Shown piece after piece: positions 24,171 through 31,846 of a stretch of 64,000 nt of DNA (position 1 is its first letter; every line of letters begins with the position of its first letter). The position numbers and the translations under genes were made by a program. The stretch spans positions 1 through 64,000 of the forward strand of contig NZ_JBGGWE010000006.1 of NCBI RefSeq assembly GCF_041321095.1, in the 5' to 3' direction. The DNA is from Fibrella arboris (GTDB lineage: Bacteria > Bacteroidota > Bacteroidia > Cytophagales > Spirosomataceae). The notes beneath the pieces are model-generated. The model was not told the origin of the DNA. It did no database searches and saw only the letters and a list, made by a program, of their open reading frames with translations.

Positions 24171-24177
24171 TTACCGC

Positions 24178-24579
24178 ATGAAAAACCCATTTTTCTACAT
24201 CCTGCTGGCGGTGCTCGTTCTGCTCGACGGCTGGCTGATGGCACACCCAAACCTTATTGGTCGGGCCGGTGTTTTCTTTTACGATTACAATTACCTGAAA
24301 ACCTTCCCGCGCGCGTTGGGGACTGTGGCGGCCGTGGTCGGCCTTGTCCTGTTACTAACAAGTCTGGTCCGTCGAATTGGTAAAGTTGTTTCGGTTGTGT
24401 TACTGGCCATATTGCTGGCGGCTGGCGGCTACTGGCTCTTTACCAGCGCCATTCAGTTCAATACTGGTGTTTATAAGCTGACAGGCGCGGGCTTTCGGGC
24501 TGGGGCTGTTCTGCTTCCAGGATTACTCGTGCTGGTGGTTGGGCAGGCCTTGTATGACCGAATTTCTCAACGATCATGA
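24178..24579 (+). CDS. Small four-helix membrane protein
   Basis: A 133-residue integral membrane protein with four hydrophobic segments: FFYILLAVLVLLDGWLM, LGTVAAVVGLVLLLTSLV, VVSVVLLAILLAAGGYWLF and AVLLPGLLVLVVGQALY. Short polar loops separate them. I recognise no family motif. It lies seven bases after the preceding gene, and its stop overlaps the start of the SDR gene (ATGA overlap at 24576-24579), so the three are probably one transcription unit. Confidence 0.75.
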   Translation: MKNPFFYILLAVLVLLDGWLMAHPNLIGRAGVFFYDYNYLKTFPRALGTVAAVVGLVLLLTSLVRRIGKVVSVVLLAILLAAGGYWLFTSAIQFNTGVYKLTGAGFRAGAVLLPGLLVLVVGQALYDRISQRS

Positions 24580-25346
24580 ACACGCCTCTTTTTTCCCTCC
24601 AAGGGCAGCGTGCCCTCGTTACCGGCGCCACCAAAGGCATTGGCGAAGCCATTGTGAAGCAGTTTCTGCAACTTGGAGCCGCAGTGTTTGTGGTGGCCCG
24701 TGACAATGACCTGCTTCAGCAACAACTCACAGATTACCGGCAACAAGGGTATATCGTCGAGGGACTAGCCGTTGACCTAAGCCAGCCTGATTCAGCCAAA
24801 ACGCTGGCCGATGCCGTAAAAGAAACGTGGGGTAGCGTCGGCATCTTAGTCAATAACGTAGGCACGAATGTTCGTAAACCTACCGCCGACTACGCCGCCG
24901 ACGAGTATGATCACGTCCTGAATACGAACATACGTTCGGCCTATGAACTTACTCAGGCGGTGTACCCTCTCCTGAAAGCAACTGGCCAGAGCAGTATCGT
25001 TTTTGTCTCGTCGGTTTCGGGGTTGACCCACACCAGCAGTGGGTCGTTATACGGCATGTCGAAGGCCGCAATGAATCAGTTGACGCGCAACCTGGCTGTT
25101 GAATGGGCGCAGGATGGCATTCGGGTCAATGCAGTGGCACCCTGGTATATCCGTACGCCACTGGCCGCCCCCGTTCTCGAAAATCCCGAAAAACTACAGG
25201 CAATCGTAACCCGTACCCCTATGAACCGTGTTGGCGAACCAGAAGAAGTAGCCTCGGCCGTATCGTTTCTGAGTATGCCAGCCGCCAGCTACATTACTGG
25301 GCAGGTGCTCGCTATCGATGGCGGCCTGCTGGCCAATGGATACTGA
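24576..25346 (+). CDS. Short-chain dehydrogenase/reductase (SDR)
   Basis: A 256-residue classical SDR. The NAD(P) site is VTGATKGIGEA near residue 17, followed by the NNVGTN motif, a catalytic Ser in SSVSGLTHTS and the YGMSKAA Tyr-x-x-x-Lys pair near residue 155. The C-terminus (YITGQVLAIDGGLLANGY) is typical of tropinone-reductase-like and 3-oxoacyl reductase-like SDRs. Arg/Asp residues after the second strand could favour NADPH. The substrate is unknown. It starts inside the stop of the preceding membrane-protein gene and ends before a long inverted repeat shared with the convergent ExbD gene. Confidence 0.92.
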   Translation: MNTPLFSLQGQRALVTGATKGIGEAIVKQFLQLGAAVFVVARDNDLLQQQLTDYRQQGYIVEGLAVDLSQPDSAKTLADAVKETWGSVGILVNNVGTNVRKPTADYAADEYDHVLNTNIRSAYELTQAVYPLLKATGQSSIVFVSSVSGLTHTSSGSLYGMSKAAMNQLTRNLAVEWAQDGIRVNAVAPWYIRTPLAAPVLENPEKLQAIVTRTPMNRVGEPEEVASAVSFLSMPAASYITGQVLAIDGGLLANGY

Positions 25347-25351
25347 AAAGA

Positions 25352-25421
25352 GTGTACAGTTTACTGTTGCTCCGCTAAACCAAAGTTATGTACAGTAGCG
25401 GAGCAACAGTGAACTGTAAAC
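25352..25421. repeat. Intergenic inverted repeat with 7-nt units (2)
   Basis: Arms 25352-25376 and 25397-25421 match at about 22 of 25 positions around a 20-nt loop. The arms read GTGTACA-GTTTACT-GTTGCTCCGCT and GTTTACA-GTTCACT-GTTGCTCCGCT (right arm complemented). It lies between the ends of the convergent SDR and ExbD genes and could end transcription from both. Confidence 0.8.
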
Positions 25422-25426
25422 TCCTT

Positions 25427-25819
25427 CTATTTCGACGTGGCCATCACCATTTTGATGTTCAGCTTGGCGCCGGTCTGGAGTACATCGACCAAATCCTGAA
25501 CGCTCAGCGTCTTATCGAAACGAACCACGATGGTGGGTTCGTCGATACCCGCCATGATCGTTTTCAATTCTTCTTCCAGATCGGCTGTTGCAACAGGTTG
25601 TTTGTCAATAAAATATTGCTTTTCAGCGTCGACAGACAGGGTCACCTGCTTCTTGCTCAACTGCTGCGAGGCAGCGGCTTTGGGCAACAGCAGCTTGATC
25701 ACATTCGGGTTGGCTACTGTTGAGATAATCAGGAAGAATAGCAACAGGAAGAACATAATGTCGTTCAACGACGACGTAGCTACTTCTGCGGCAAATTTTC
25801 GTTTTCGGCGAAGCTTCAT
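25427..25819 (-). CDS. ExbD/TolR-type biopolymer transport protein
   Basis: A 130-residue ExbD/TolR protein with a short cytoplasmic N-terminus (MKLRRKRKFAAEVATSS), one membrane helix (DIMFFLLLFFLIISTVAN) containing the conserved proton-handling Asp at its start, and a periplasmic domain (KQVTLSVDAEKQYFIDKQPV). It would work with the ExbB homologue to power TonB-dependent uptake or cell-envelope functions. The ExbB gene is upstream on the same strand, separated by an unusually long repeat-filled gap of 110 bp. Confidence 0.92.
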   Translation of the reverse strand: MKLRRKRKFAAEVATSSLNDIMFFLLLFFLIISTVANPNVIKLLLPKAAASQQLSKKQVTLSVDAEKQYFIDKQPVATADLEEELKTIMAGIDEPTIVVRFDKTLSVQDLVDVLQTGAKLNIKMVMATSK

Positions 25820-25835
25820 GGGGAAGACGTTTACT

Positions 25836-25926
25836 GTTTTCAGTTTACTGTCGTCTGTTGCTTCGCTAGCTTGCCTAACTGTGGCTTAGCAGCGCAACAG
25901 AAAACAGAAGACAGTAAACTGAAAAC
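25836..25926. repeat. Intergenic inverted repeat with 7-nt units (3)
   Basis: Arms 25836-25867 and 25888-25926 match well except that the right arm has one extra 7-nt unit (TTTTCTG on the complement). Units resemble GTTTACT and GTCTTCT. It lies between two co-transcribed genes, ExbB then ExbD, rather than at an operon end. Confidence 0.78.
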
Positions 25927-25929
25927 TTT

Positions 25930-26697
25930 TTATCGTACTCGGGCGGTTTCGGTAGGTTTCTGGAGCACTTCCATGAATTCAAAGGCGTTCATCTCCAGTT
26001 TGAGCGTGAAGCGTTCAATGGCCATGTTGAGCAGGTGATAACCCGTGTAGGCAATCACCCCAACGATCAGCCCCGAACCCGACGTGATCATTTTCTCGTA
26101 CAGACCGCCAGCGATGATCCCCACGCTGATATTATCGGATAGCGAGATGTCATAGAAGATACGGATGATCCCGGAGATGGTTCCGATGAAACCAAGCATA
26201 GGCGCAATACCGGCAATGACACCCAGGTAACCCAGGTTCCGCTCCATCCGCGACAGTTCGATCTGCCCAACGGTTTCAATGGTGCCTTCAATTTCTTTGT
26301 TTGAGGCTACCCCCACGCGGCCTACTGCTTTCTCGAACACGCGCCCAATGGCCGTCCGCTGGTTCTTGCAGAATGATTCTGCCGACTTTACGTTGCCCTG
26401 GAGCAGCATATCTTTTACGTTGTCGACAAAGCCGGGATCCACTTTTCCTTGTTTGGCAATAAGCAACCACCGTTCAACAATCAGGTAGAGCGAGGCAAAC
26501 AGAAGAAAGGCAATGGGTACCATCACCCACCCGCCTTTGGCCACGAGGTCGAACAGGCCGAGCGTTTGTGTATTGGCGGCCGCCCCGTTGAGTGCATTGG
26601 CGGTGGTATCGGCCACAGCCGATGCGGAAGGAACCTGAAGCAGAATGGTCATAGACAGGATATAACGAAAAAAGTTGATCGTCGCAACGTTCAGCAT
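25930..26697 (-). CDS. ExbB/TolQ/MotA-type proton channel protein
   Basis: A 255-residue protein of the MotA/TolQ/ExbB family with an unusual N-terminal extension resembling a signal peptide (FFRYILSMTILLQVPSASAVA). Three membrane helices follow, GGWVMVPIAFLLFASLYLIV, NLGYLGVIAGIAPMLGFIGT and SGLIVGVIAYTGYHLLNMAI, with the conserved long cytoplasmic loop between the first two. It forms the proton-driven motor with ExbD for TonB. A later start at 26652 is possible. A TATCTTTG promoter element is upstream at 26730-26737. Confidence 0.92.
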   Translation of the reverse strand: MLNVATINFFRYILSMTILLQVPSASAVADTTANALNGAAANTQTLGLFDLVAKGGWVMVPIAFLLFASLYLIVERWLLIAKQGKVDPGFVDNVKDMLLQGNVKSAESFCKNQRTAIGRVFEKAVGRVGVASNKEIEGTIETVGQIELSRMERNLGYLGVIAGIAPMLGFIGTISGIIRIFYDISLSDNISVGIIAGGLYEKMITSGSGLIVGVIAYTGYHLLNMAIERFTLKLEMNAFEFMEVLQKPTETARVR

Positions 26698-26729
26698 TCA
26701 CAACGTGCAAGGCCGTGCGAATCGTATGC

Positions 26730-26737
26730 CAAAGATA
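26730..26737 (-). promoter_or_regulatory. -7 element upstream of the ExbB gene
   Basis: TATCTTTG on the minus strand matches TAnnTTTG, 33 bp ahead of the ExbB start codon. No clear TTG element is visible 19-21 bases upstream. Confidence 0.5.
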
Positions 26738-26818
26738 ACAAAGCCCGCTACGGATTGCCGGTTCCGGTAGATAATAGAACCGATAGGTACGCCGATATGA
26801 CGATCAACGACCGCCGCC

Positions 26819-26826
26819 TACCTTTG
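26819..26826 (+). promoter_or_regulatory. -7 element very close to the PAP2 start
   Basis: TACCTTTG matches TAnnTTTG and ends only five bases before the ATG at 26832, so transcription would begin at or next to the start codon. A leaderless transcript is inferred. Confidence 0.5.
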
Positions 26827-26831
26827 CAGGT

Positions 26832-27467
26832 ATGACGCTCTCCGCCCTTTTTCGGACCAATCGAGTTTTTTTCATAACCTACCTGCTGCTGATAGTGACG
26901 GTTGGCACCTTGATGTTGCTTTACACGAAAGAACAGCTTATCCGGTTCGTTAACGAGCAGAATACCCCCTTGGGCGACCAGCTGTTTCCCTACCTAACGT
27001 ACCTGGGCGATGGGGGCTTTGTGATCGTCATTGGCGTGTTGGTCCTGGTAGTACATCGCCACGCGGGGTGGCTGGTCTTGGCAAGTTTCGCCGTCTCTGG
27101 CCTGATCAGCCTGTTTTTAAAGCTGGTCGTTTTTCCCGAACGGCTGCGACCCGTTCGGTATTTCGAGCATTCGAACTGGGCGTATCACCTGATAAAAGAC
27201 CTGCACATTAACGAGTACAACAGTTTCCCATCGGGACATACCACGTCAGCCTTTGCCCTGTTCAGTATGCTTGTCTTTCTGTGGCGACGCAAAGGCTGGG
27301 GCTGGCTGGGTACGTTACTGGCTGCCATTGCGGGCTATTCGCGGGTCTATTTGTTTCAGCACTTTGTAGAAGATGCCTTTGCAGGTGCCTTGCTGGGTAC
27401 GTTGACCACAGTCGGTCTGGTGTATTATTACCAGCGACGATTTGGCCCGCTGCCAGAGATAGGTTGA
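26832..27467 (+). CDS. PAP2-family membrane phosphatase
   Basis: A 211-residue membrane phosphatase. The three PAP2 motifs are visible: KLVVFPERLRPVRYF near residue 98, PSGHTTSAF near 133 and SRVYLFQHFVEDAFAG near 173, with the catalytic histidines in the last two. About six hydrophobic segments are present. Likely substrates are undecaprenyl pyrophosphate or phosphatidylglycerol phosphate-like lipids. It is divergent from the ExbB gene, and the -7 element abuts its start codon. Confidence 0.93.
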   Translation: MTLSALFRTNRVFFITYLLLIVTVGTLMLLYTKEQLIRFVNEQNTPLGDQLFPYLTYLGDGGFVIVIGVLVLVVHRHAGWLVLASFAVSGLISLFLKLVVFPERLRPVRYFEHSNWAYHLIKDLHINEYNSFPSGHTTSAFALFSMLVFLWRRKGWGWLGTLLAAIAGYSRVYLFQHFVEDAFAGALLGTLTTVGLVYYYQRRFGPLPEIG

Positions 27468-27625
27468 TGCATGCCGGCTACTTACGGGTCGACGTTGAAT
27501 GATTCATAGACATAGGTTGAGGAGAGGGTGAAGATTTTAGCAGATTATGGGTATACAGGTTTATACGACAGCATTTTTAACTAATATGGCTCTCGGTATA
27601 AATGCGTACCTAACTAACCCATCCT

Positions 27626-28423
27626 ATGTGCTATAGATTTTTACTCATTGGCTTACTTCTGATAATCGATTGTAGACTTACCACAGCCCAAACTCCCTTA
27701 CCGTCAGTAAAGTATGACTCTGTAGGGGCCTTCGTGCGAAAAATTAAAGTGCTTACCCAGCAGACCGCTTTTCTACGAAATCAGGTACGTCTGCTCGCCA
27801 CCGATAACCAACGCCAGCTCACCGTACTGACGGGGTTGCAGCGCACCCTGTTGATGCGGACCGACAGCATAGCCAAACAGCAGGCAGTCATTGGTACACT
27901 GACCAGCCAGATCACCCAGTTGACAGCGAATTACCAGGCATCGCAGGCGAGTCTGGCCGAACAAACGGCTGCCCTGAAAGCGGCCAACATACAGATTGCC
28001 CAGCTGGAATACGACAAGAAAAACCTGGTCGACAAGCAAATCGTCAGGATCTACAATTTCTCGGCCGACGATGTTCGGAAGCAGTTTATCCAAAGTTTGT
28101 CGGCACCCGAATCAGGTTTTCAGTACGATGATGGGCTGATCAACGACGAGATCAAGATTACGCGCAACTTTGATGACCAGGCCGAAGCCTGGTGGGTATT
28201 TGACAAGACGCTCGATACCGTACTGGAGCTGATCGTTCGTATCAAGCCACACCGCTACGATCCGCAGAGAGCGCTTGTTTACGGTACAGCGCGGGTGCTT
28301 CAGAAGACCCGTTACAGCAACAAACCGTTCGATGAGCAGCGCGACCGGGAGAAGATTGCCCTCTACAGTGAAAAGACCATCCGGCTACTGGAAGGGAAGC
28401 TGAGTGGTACCTCCGATAAGTAA
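27626..28423 (+). CDS. Secreted coiled-coil protein of unknown function
   Basis: A 265-residue protein with a signal peptide (FLLIGLLLIIDCRLTTAQ) and a heptad-rich coiled coil over residues about 30-130 (repeated Gln/Leu/Ala pattern such as TSQITQLTANYQASQASLAEQ). A C-terminal alpha/beta part contains ADDVRKQFIQSL and WWVFDKTLDTVLELIVRIKPH. Periplasmic location is expected. No family is recognised. The 158-bp gap before it holds no clear gene, and the TonB receptor gene starts 57 bp after its stop on the same strand. Confidence 0.75.
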   Translation: MCYRFLLIGLLLIIDCRLTTAQTPLPSVKYDSVGAFVRKIKVLTQQTAFLRNQVRLLATDNQRQLTVLTGLQRTLLMRTDSIAKQQAVIGTLTSQITQLTANYQASQASLAEQTAALKAANIQIAQLEYDKKNLVDKQIVRIYNFSADDVRKQFIQSLSAPESGFQYDDGLINDEIKITRNFDDQAEAWWVFDKTLDTVLELIVRIKPHRYDPQRALVYGTARVLQKTRYSNKPFDEQRDREKIALYSEKTIRLLEGKLSGTSDK

Positions 28424-28479
28424 TCGTTTGCCCGCGTTGTGATTGGGCTACGTTGTCAGTAATCTCCCACCCATAGTTC

Positions 28480-30984
28480 ATGAAAAAACAGCCCACGTAT
28501 CCAGCCATTGCTGGCCCCCTATTCCTGTGTTTGCGCCGCAGGTGGAGCTTCCTTCTTTTGCTTATTCTCATGAGTGGAACGGCTCACGCGCAACAACCTA
28601 CGCTTGTTACGGGCCGTGTCACCCGGGCCTCGAACGGCGAACCACTCGTTGGCGCATCGGTACTTATTAAAGGAACCACCCGAGGAACGATTACCGATCA
28701 ATTTGGCCGGTACCAAATCAGTATCAACCGACCCGTGGAGTTGATTGGCCGATTTATTGGCTTTCAGGATGTAATTCAGCTGGCATTCCCTAAAGACAGC
28801 CGATCGGTCACGGTTGATTTTCGGCTTGTGAGTAACGATATGCAGCTCCGCGACGCCATTGTCAGCGCCAACCGGGTCGATGAATATTTACAGAAAGTAC
28901 CCGTGGCCGCGTCGGTTATTTCGCACCGTGACCTGGAGCGGCGCAGCACCTACAATACGCTCGAAGCCCTGAACAACGTACCCAACCTGATCACCGATTC
29001 GTGGCTCAATTCGCAGGTCTCGTTTTCGATCCGGGGCCTGTCGACCGTCTTCGACAACGTGGGTTTTGAATCGACCGTAGCGCTCTATATCGACGACGCC
29101 TACTTTTCGCGCAGCTTTGCCTTCAACTCAACCCTTATGGACATTGAACGCATCGATGTGTTGCGAGGCCCTCAGGGGACGCTGTTTGGCAAAAACACGG
29201 TGGGCGGGGTTATTCATGTGGTCTCCGAAAAACCGGAATTCGCCAACAACGGGCAAGTGGAGCTTAGTTATGGGAACTACAACTTCTTCCAGGCGCGGGC
29301 TAAAGTCAATCGTGAACTGATCAAAAATAAACTGGCCGTGCGGTTAACGGGGGCCTATACCCGACGTGATGGCTACATTACCGATAAACTACCGGGTATT
29401 GAGGCCGTTAACAAAACCGATTTTTATGGTTTTCGCGCCTCCGCTTTGTATACCCCAAACCCCTCGACAACTATCACGCTACGTGGTTACTACGGCCAGG
29501 ACGATAATGCCGAAAATACATTCGTCTACGCCAGCAAACCCGATGACGATCCCGTTGGTGTGGCCGCCGATGAAGGCCTGACTACCCGGCAGAACGTACC
29601 CAACACCTTTACCAGACAGCAATATGGCACCGTGGCCAAAGGAGAGGTCAAACTGGGCCGCCATACGCTGACCTCCATTACGACCTTCAACAAATCGGCA
29701 GATACGTATTTTGGCGATAATGATGTGTCTTCGGCCAATGTCTCGCTGTGGGGACGTACCCAGAAGCTCCAGAATATCAGTCAGGAAGTGCGCCTGCATT
29801 CGCCGCGCGACGAACCGTTTTCGTACATCGGCGGACTTTATTTTTTGAGCGAGCAGATCAGCGCCACGGATACGTTCTCGCTACAAAAGGATTTCTTGCC
29901 CGTCGCAGAAGCTATTCTGGAGAAACCCGTTCCCAACAGGGCTCTTTTCACCAGCGAGGGGTACACCACCAACAGCACAATCCATGCGCGTAGCCTGGCT
30001 GCTTTTGCCTCTGCCAGTTATGAGCTCAACAAAAAGCTGCGCCTCAATGGCGGCCTGCGTTTCACTGCCGAACAACGCAGCCTAACGTACTGGCAGCACC
30101 TGACCAATCAGTTCTATAATGGCCTTCCTTTCGGCCTGATCGATATTTACGCCGTGAATGTAGGCGAGAAAGCCGCGCCCGTCGACCGCAACGCCGACAA
30201 CAATGTACTGACCTACAACATTGGACTCGACTACCGCTTCACGCCCTACATGATGGGTTACGCCAGCTACGTGCGGGGATTTAAAGGGGCCGGGTTCAAC
30301 ACCTCTGTCACCACTGACCCCAACGGAACCGGTTTGGTTTTCAAACCCGAATACGTGAACAGCTATGAACTGGGCCTTAAGTTGAAACCCAGCGAACGTA
30401 CCCGCTTCAACGCGGCCATGTTCTATACCGATTACCTGAATAAACAGGAACTGCTGGATCAGGGAACACGGGTGCGGGTAGCCAATGCGCCCAAAACGCA
30501 GGGCTGGGGCGCAGAAACGGAATTCTCGGGCATCCTCAAGAATTTCCGGGCCGACGTGTCGATGGGCTACCTGCACCTGCGGTATATCGACTTCCCTTTC
30601 GGTACCGATGACCTCGGCAATCCGGTTAATTATGCTGGCAACCAACTGCTGAAAGCACCCAACTTTACCCTCTCTGTTGCCCCCGAATACACCTTCTCGC
30701 TCACCGACCAGCTACGGCTGTTCCTGGGTACAACCCTTACCCACACAGGTAAAGCCTTCAACGACATCGCCAACTCCGAACTCATTGCCCGGCAGGCGGC
30801 CACGATTGTCAATGGCCGGGTGTCACTGGCGCCCCGACATGGGAAATGGAGTATTGCGCTCTGGGGCAAGAACCTGACAAATCAACTGTTCATCCAGCAC
30901 GGCTGGGAATATGACTGGGGCAATCAGGTAGCCTGGAGCCGCCCACGCTATCTGGGCGTTGAACTGTACCTCAACTTCTTGTAG
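28480..30984 (+). CDS. TonB-dependent outer-membrane receptor
   Basis: An 834-residue receptor. After a signal peptide (LLLLILMSGTAHAQ) comes a carboxypeptidase-regulatory-like domain (VTGRVTRASNGEPLVGASVLI to about residue 120). The plug follows (ISHRDLERRSTYNTLEALNNV, IDVLRGPQGTLFGKNTVGG), then a 22-strand-type barrel with many aromatic girdles, ending in YLGVELYLNFL. The plug motifs and the lack of a SusD gene next door favour a siderophore or small-ligand receptor over a SusC glycan importer. It would depend on the ExbB/ExbD/TonB system, two components of which are encoded 3 kb upstream. Confidence 0.93.
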   Translation: MKKQPTYPAIAGPLFLCLRRRWSFLLLLILMSGTAHAQQPTLVTGRVTRASNGEPLVGASVLIKGTTRGTITDQFGRYQISINRPVELIGRFIGFQDVIQLAFPKDSRSVTVDFRLVSNDMQLRDAIVSANRVDEYLQKVPVAASVISHRDLERRSTYNTLEALNNVPNLITDSWLNSQVSFSIRGLSTVFDNVGFESTVALYIDDAYFSRSFAFNSTLMDIERIDVLRGPQGTLFGKNTVGGVIHVVSEKPEFANNGQVELSYGNYNFFQARAKVNRELIKNKLAVRLTGAYTRRDGYITDKLPGIEAVNKTDFYGFRASALYTPNPSTTITLRGYYGQDDNAENTFVYASKPDDDPVGVAADEGLTTRQNVPNTFTRQQYGTVAKGEVKLGRHTLTSITTFNKSADTYFGDNDVSSANVSLWGRTQKLQNISQEVRLHSPRDEPFSYIGGLYFLSEQISATDTFSLQKDFLPVAEAILEKPVPNRALFTSEGYTTNSTIHARSLAAFASASYELNKKLRLNGGLRFTAEQRSLTYWQHLTNQFYNGLPFGLIDIYAVNVGEKAAPVDRNADNNVLTYNIGLDYRFTPYMMGYASYVRGFKGAGFNTSVTTDPNGTGLVFKPEYVNSYELGLKLKPSERTRFNAAMFYTDYLNKQELLDQGTRVRVANAPKTQGWGAETEFSGILKNFRADVSMGYLHLRYIDFPFGTDDLGNPVNYAGNQLLKAPNFTLSVAPEYTFSLTDQLRLFLGTTLTHTGKAFNDIANSELIARQAATIVNGRVSLAPRHGKWSIALWGKNLTNQLFIQHGWEYDWGNQVAWSRPRYLGVELYLNFL

Positions 30985-31096
30985 GCCGTAAACTGCTTCT
31001 CGTTAAGCAAAACATACGCTTAATCAATTAGCGCGCTATCGGTAGCCAGTTTTCTATTATTTGCGGCCTCAACCAACTCCGCGTGATAGACACACT

Positions 31097-31531
31097 ATGA
31101 GACAAATTTTATTAACATTCAGCTTATTGCTGGCCGTTGTAGTCGGTGCCAAAAGCCAGGACGTGCTGACCAATCAGGACATTATTTCGATGAACATTGC
31201 CAAAGTAGGTACGTCGCTCATTCAGGCTAAGATCAGTGGCAGCAAAGCCAATTTCGACCTGTCGCCAAAAGGCCTGATCGAACTTGAAAACGGCAAAATT
31301 TCAGACGGTATCGTGAAGGCGATGATGGCTAAAACTACGATGACCGATGTGATGACCAATGAAGACGTAATCACATTGAACAATGCGAAAGTCTCGAAAT
31401 CGATCATTACCGAGAAGATCCGGCGGGGTAAGAACAACTTCAACACGTCGGTAGAAGGAATGATCGCCCTGCGGGGGGCCAAAATCTCCGATTCGCTGAT
31501 CAAAGAGATGATGGCGGCGCCCAAGAAATAA
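31097..31531 (+). CDS. Secreted protein with two tandem copies of one domain
   Basis: A 144-residue protein beginning at the ATG at 31097 with a signal peptide (ILLTFSLLLAVVVGAKSQ). The rest is two copies of a roughly 55-residue unit. Unit one starts DVLTNQDIISMNIAKVG and contains LIQAKISGSKANFDLS and KISDGIVKAMM. Unit two starts DVMTNEDVITLNNAKVS and contains IITEKIRRGKNNFNTS and KISDSLIKEMM. The unit resembles repeats in other Bacteroidetes envelope proteins, but I cannot name it. The frame extends to 31061, where no signal peptide would result. A bidirectional terminator follows. Confidence 0.78.
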   Translation: MRQILLTFSLLLAVVVGAKSQDVLTNQDIISMNIAKVGTSLIQAKISGSKANFDLSPKGLIELENGKISDGIVKAMMAKTTMTDVMTNEDVITLNNAKVSKSIITEKIRRGKNNFNTSVEGMIALRGAKISDSLIKEMMAAPKK

Positions 31532-31553
31532 TCGCTCTACAGCGTGGTAACCC

Positions 31554-31585
31554 AAAAACGCAGTGGCGCTGGCTACTGCGTTTTT
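31554..31585. terminator. Bidirectional terminator
   Basis: An 11-bp stem AAAAACGCAGT/ACTGCGTTTTT around a ten-base loop, with the T-run built into the stem end. It follows the tandem-domain protein gene by 23 bp. Confidence 0.85.
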
Positions 31586-31708
31586 GGTTTCTATACAGGT
31601 ATACTCTATAAAACTAGCGGAATTGTACAATAAAAGGAGCCAATAGCTCTGAATGCTCGCAGGCGCATTATTATATTGTAAATATCTGTTTTACAGCATA
31701 AATTTTCG

Positions 31709-31716
31709 TACCTTTG
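31709..31716 (+). promoter_or_regulatory. -7 promoter element of typA
   Basis: TACCTTTG matches TAnnTTTG in an AT-rich stretch, giving a leader of about 125 nt before the typA start at 31847. Confidence 0.6.
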
Positions 31717-31846
31717 CGGGAAAATTGCCTGTGTCATTTTCGACAGCATGCTAAGGCGAACAGGATTTTAGTCGTAAACCCGGCAAGATCAAAAACAACG
31801 CTCGCTCTCTGAATTCTTGCCGGAAAAAACACGTTTCAAACTTTGT

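Noticed and set aside
30082..30645. 187-residue minus-strand frame within the TonB receptor gene
   Set aside because: It is a shadow frame, and the receptor on the other strand is complete.
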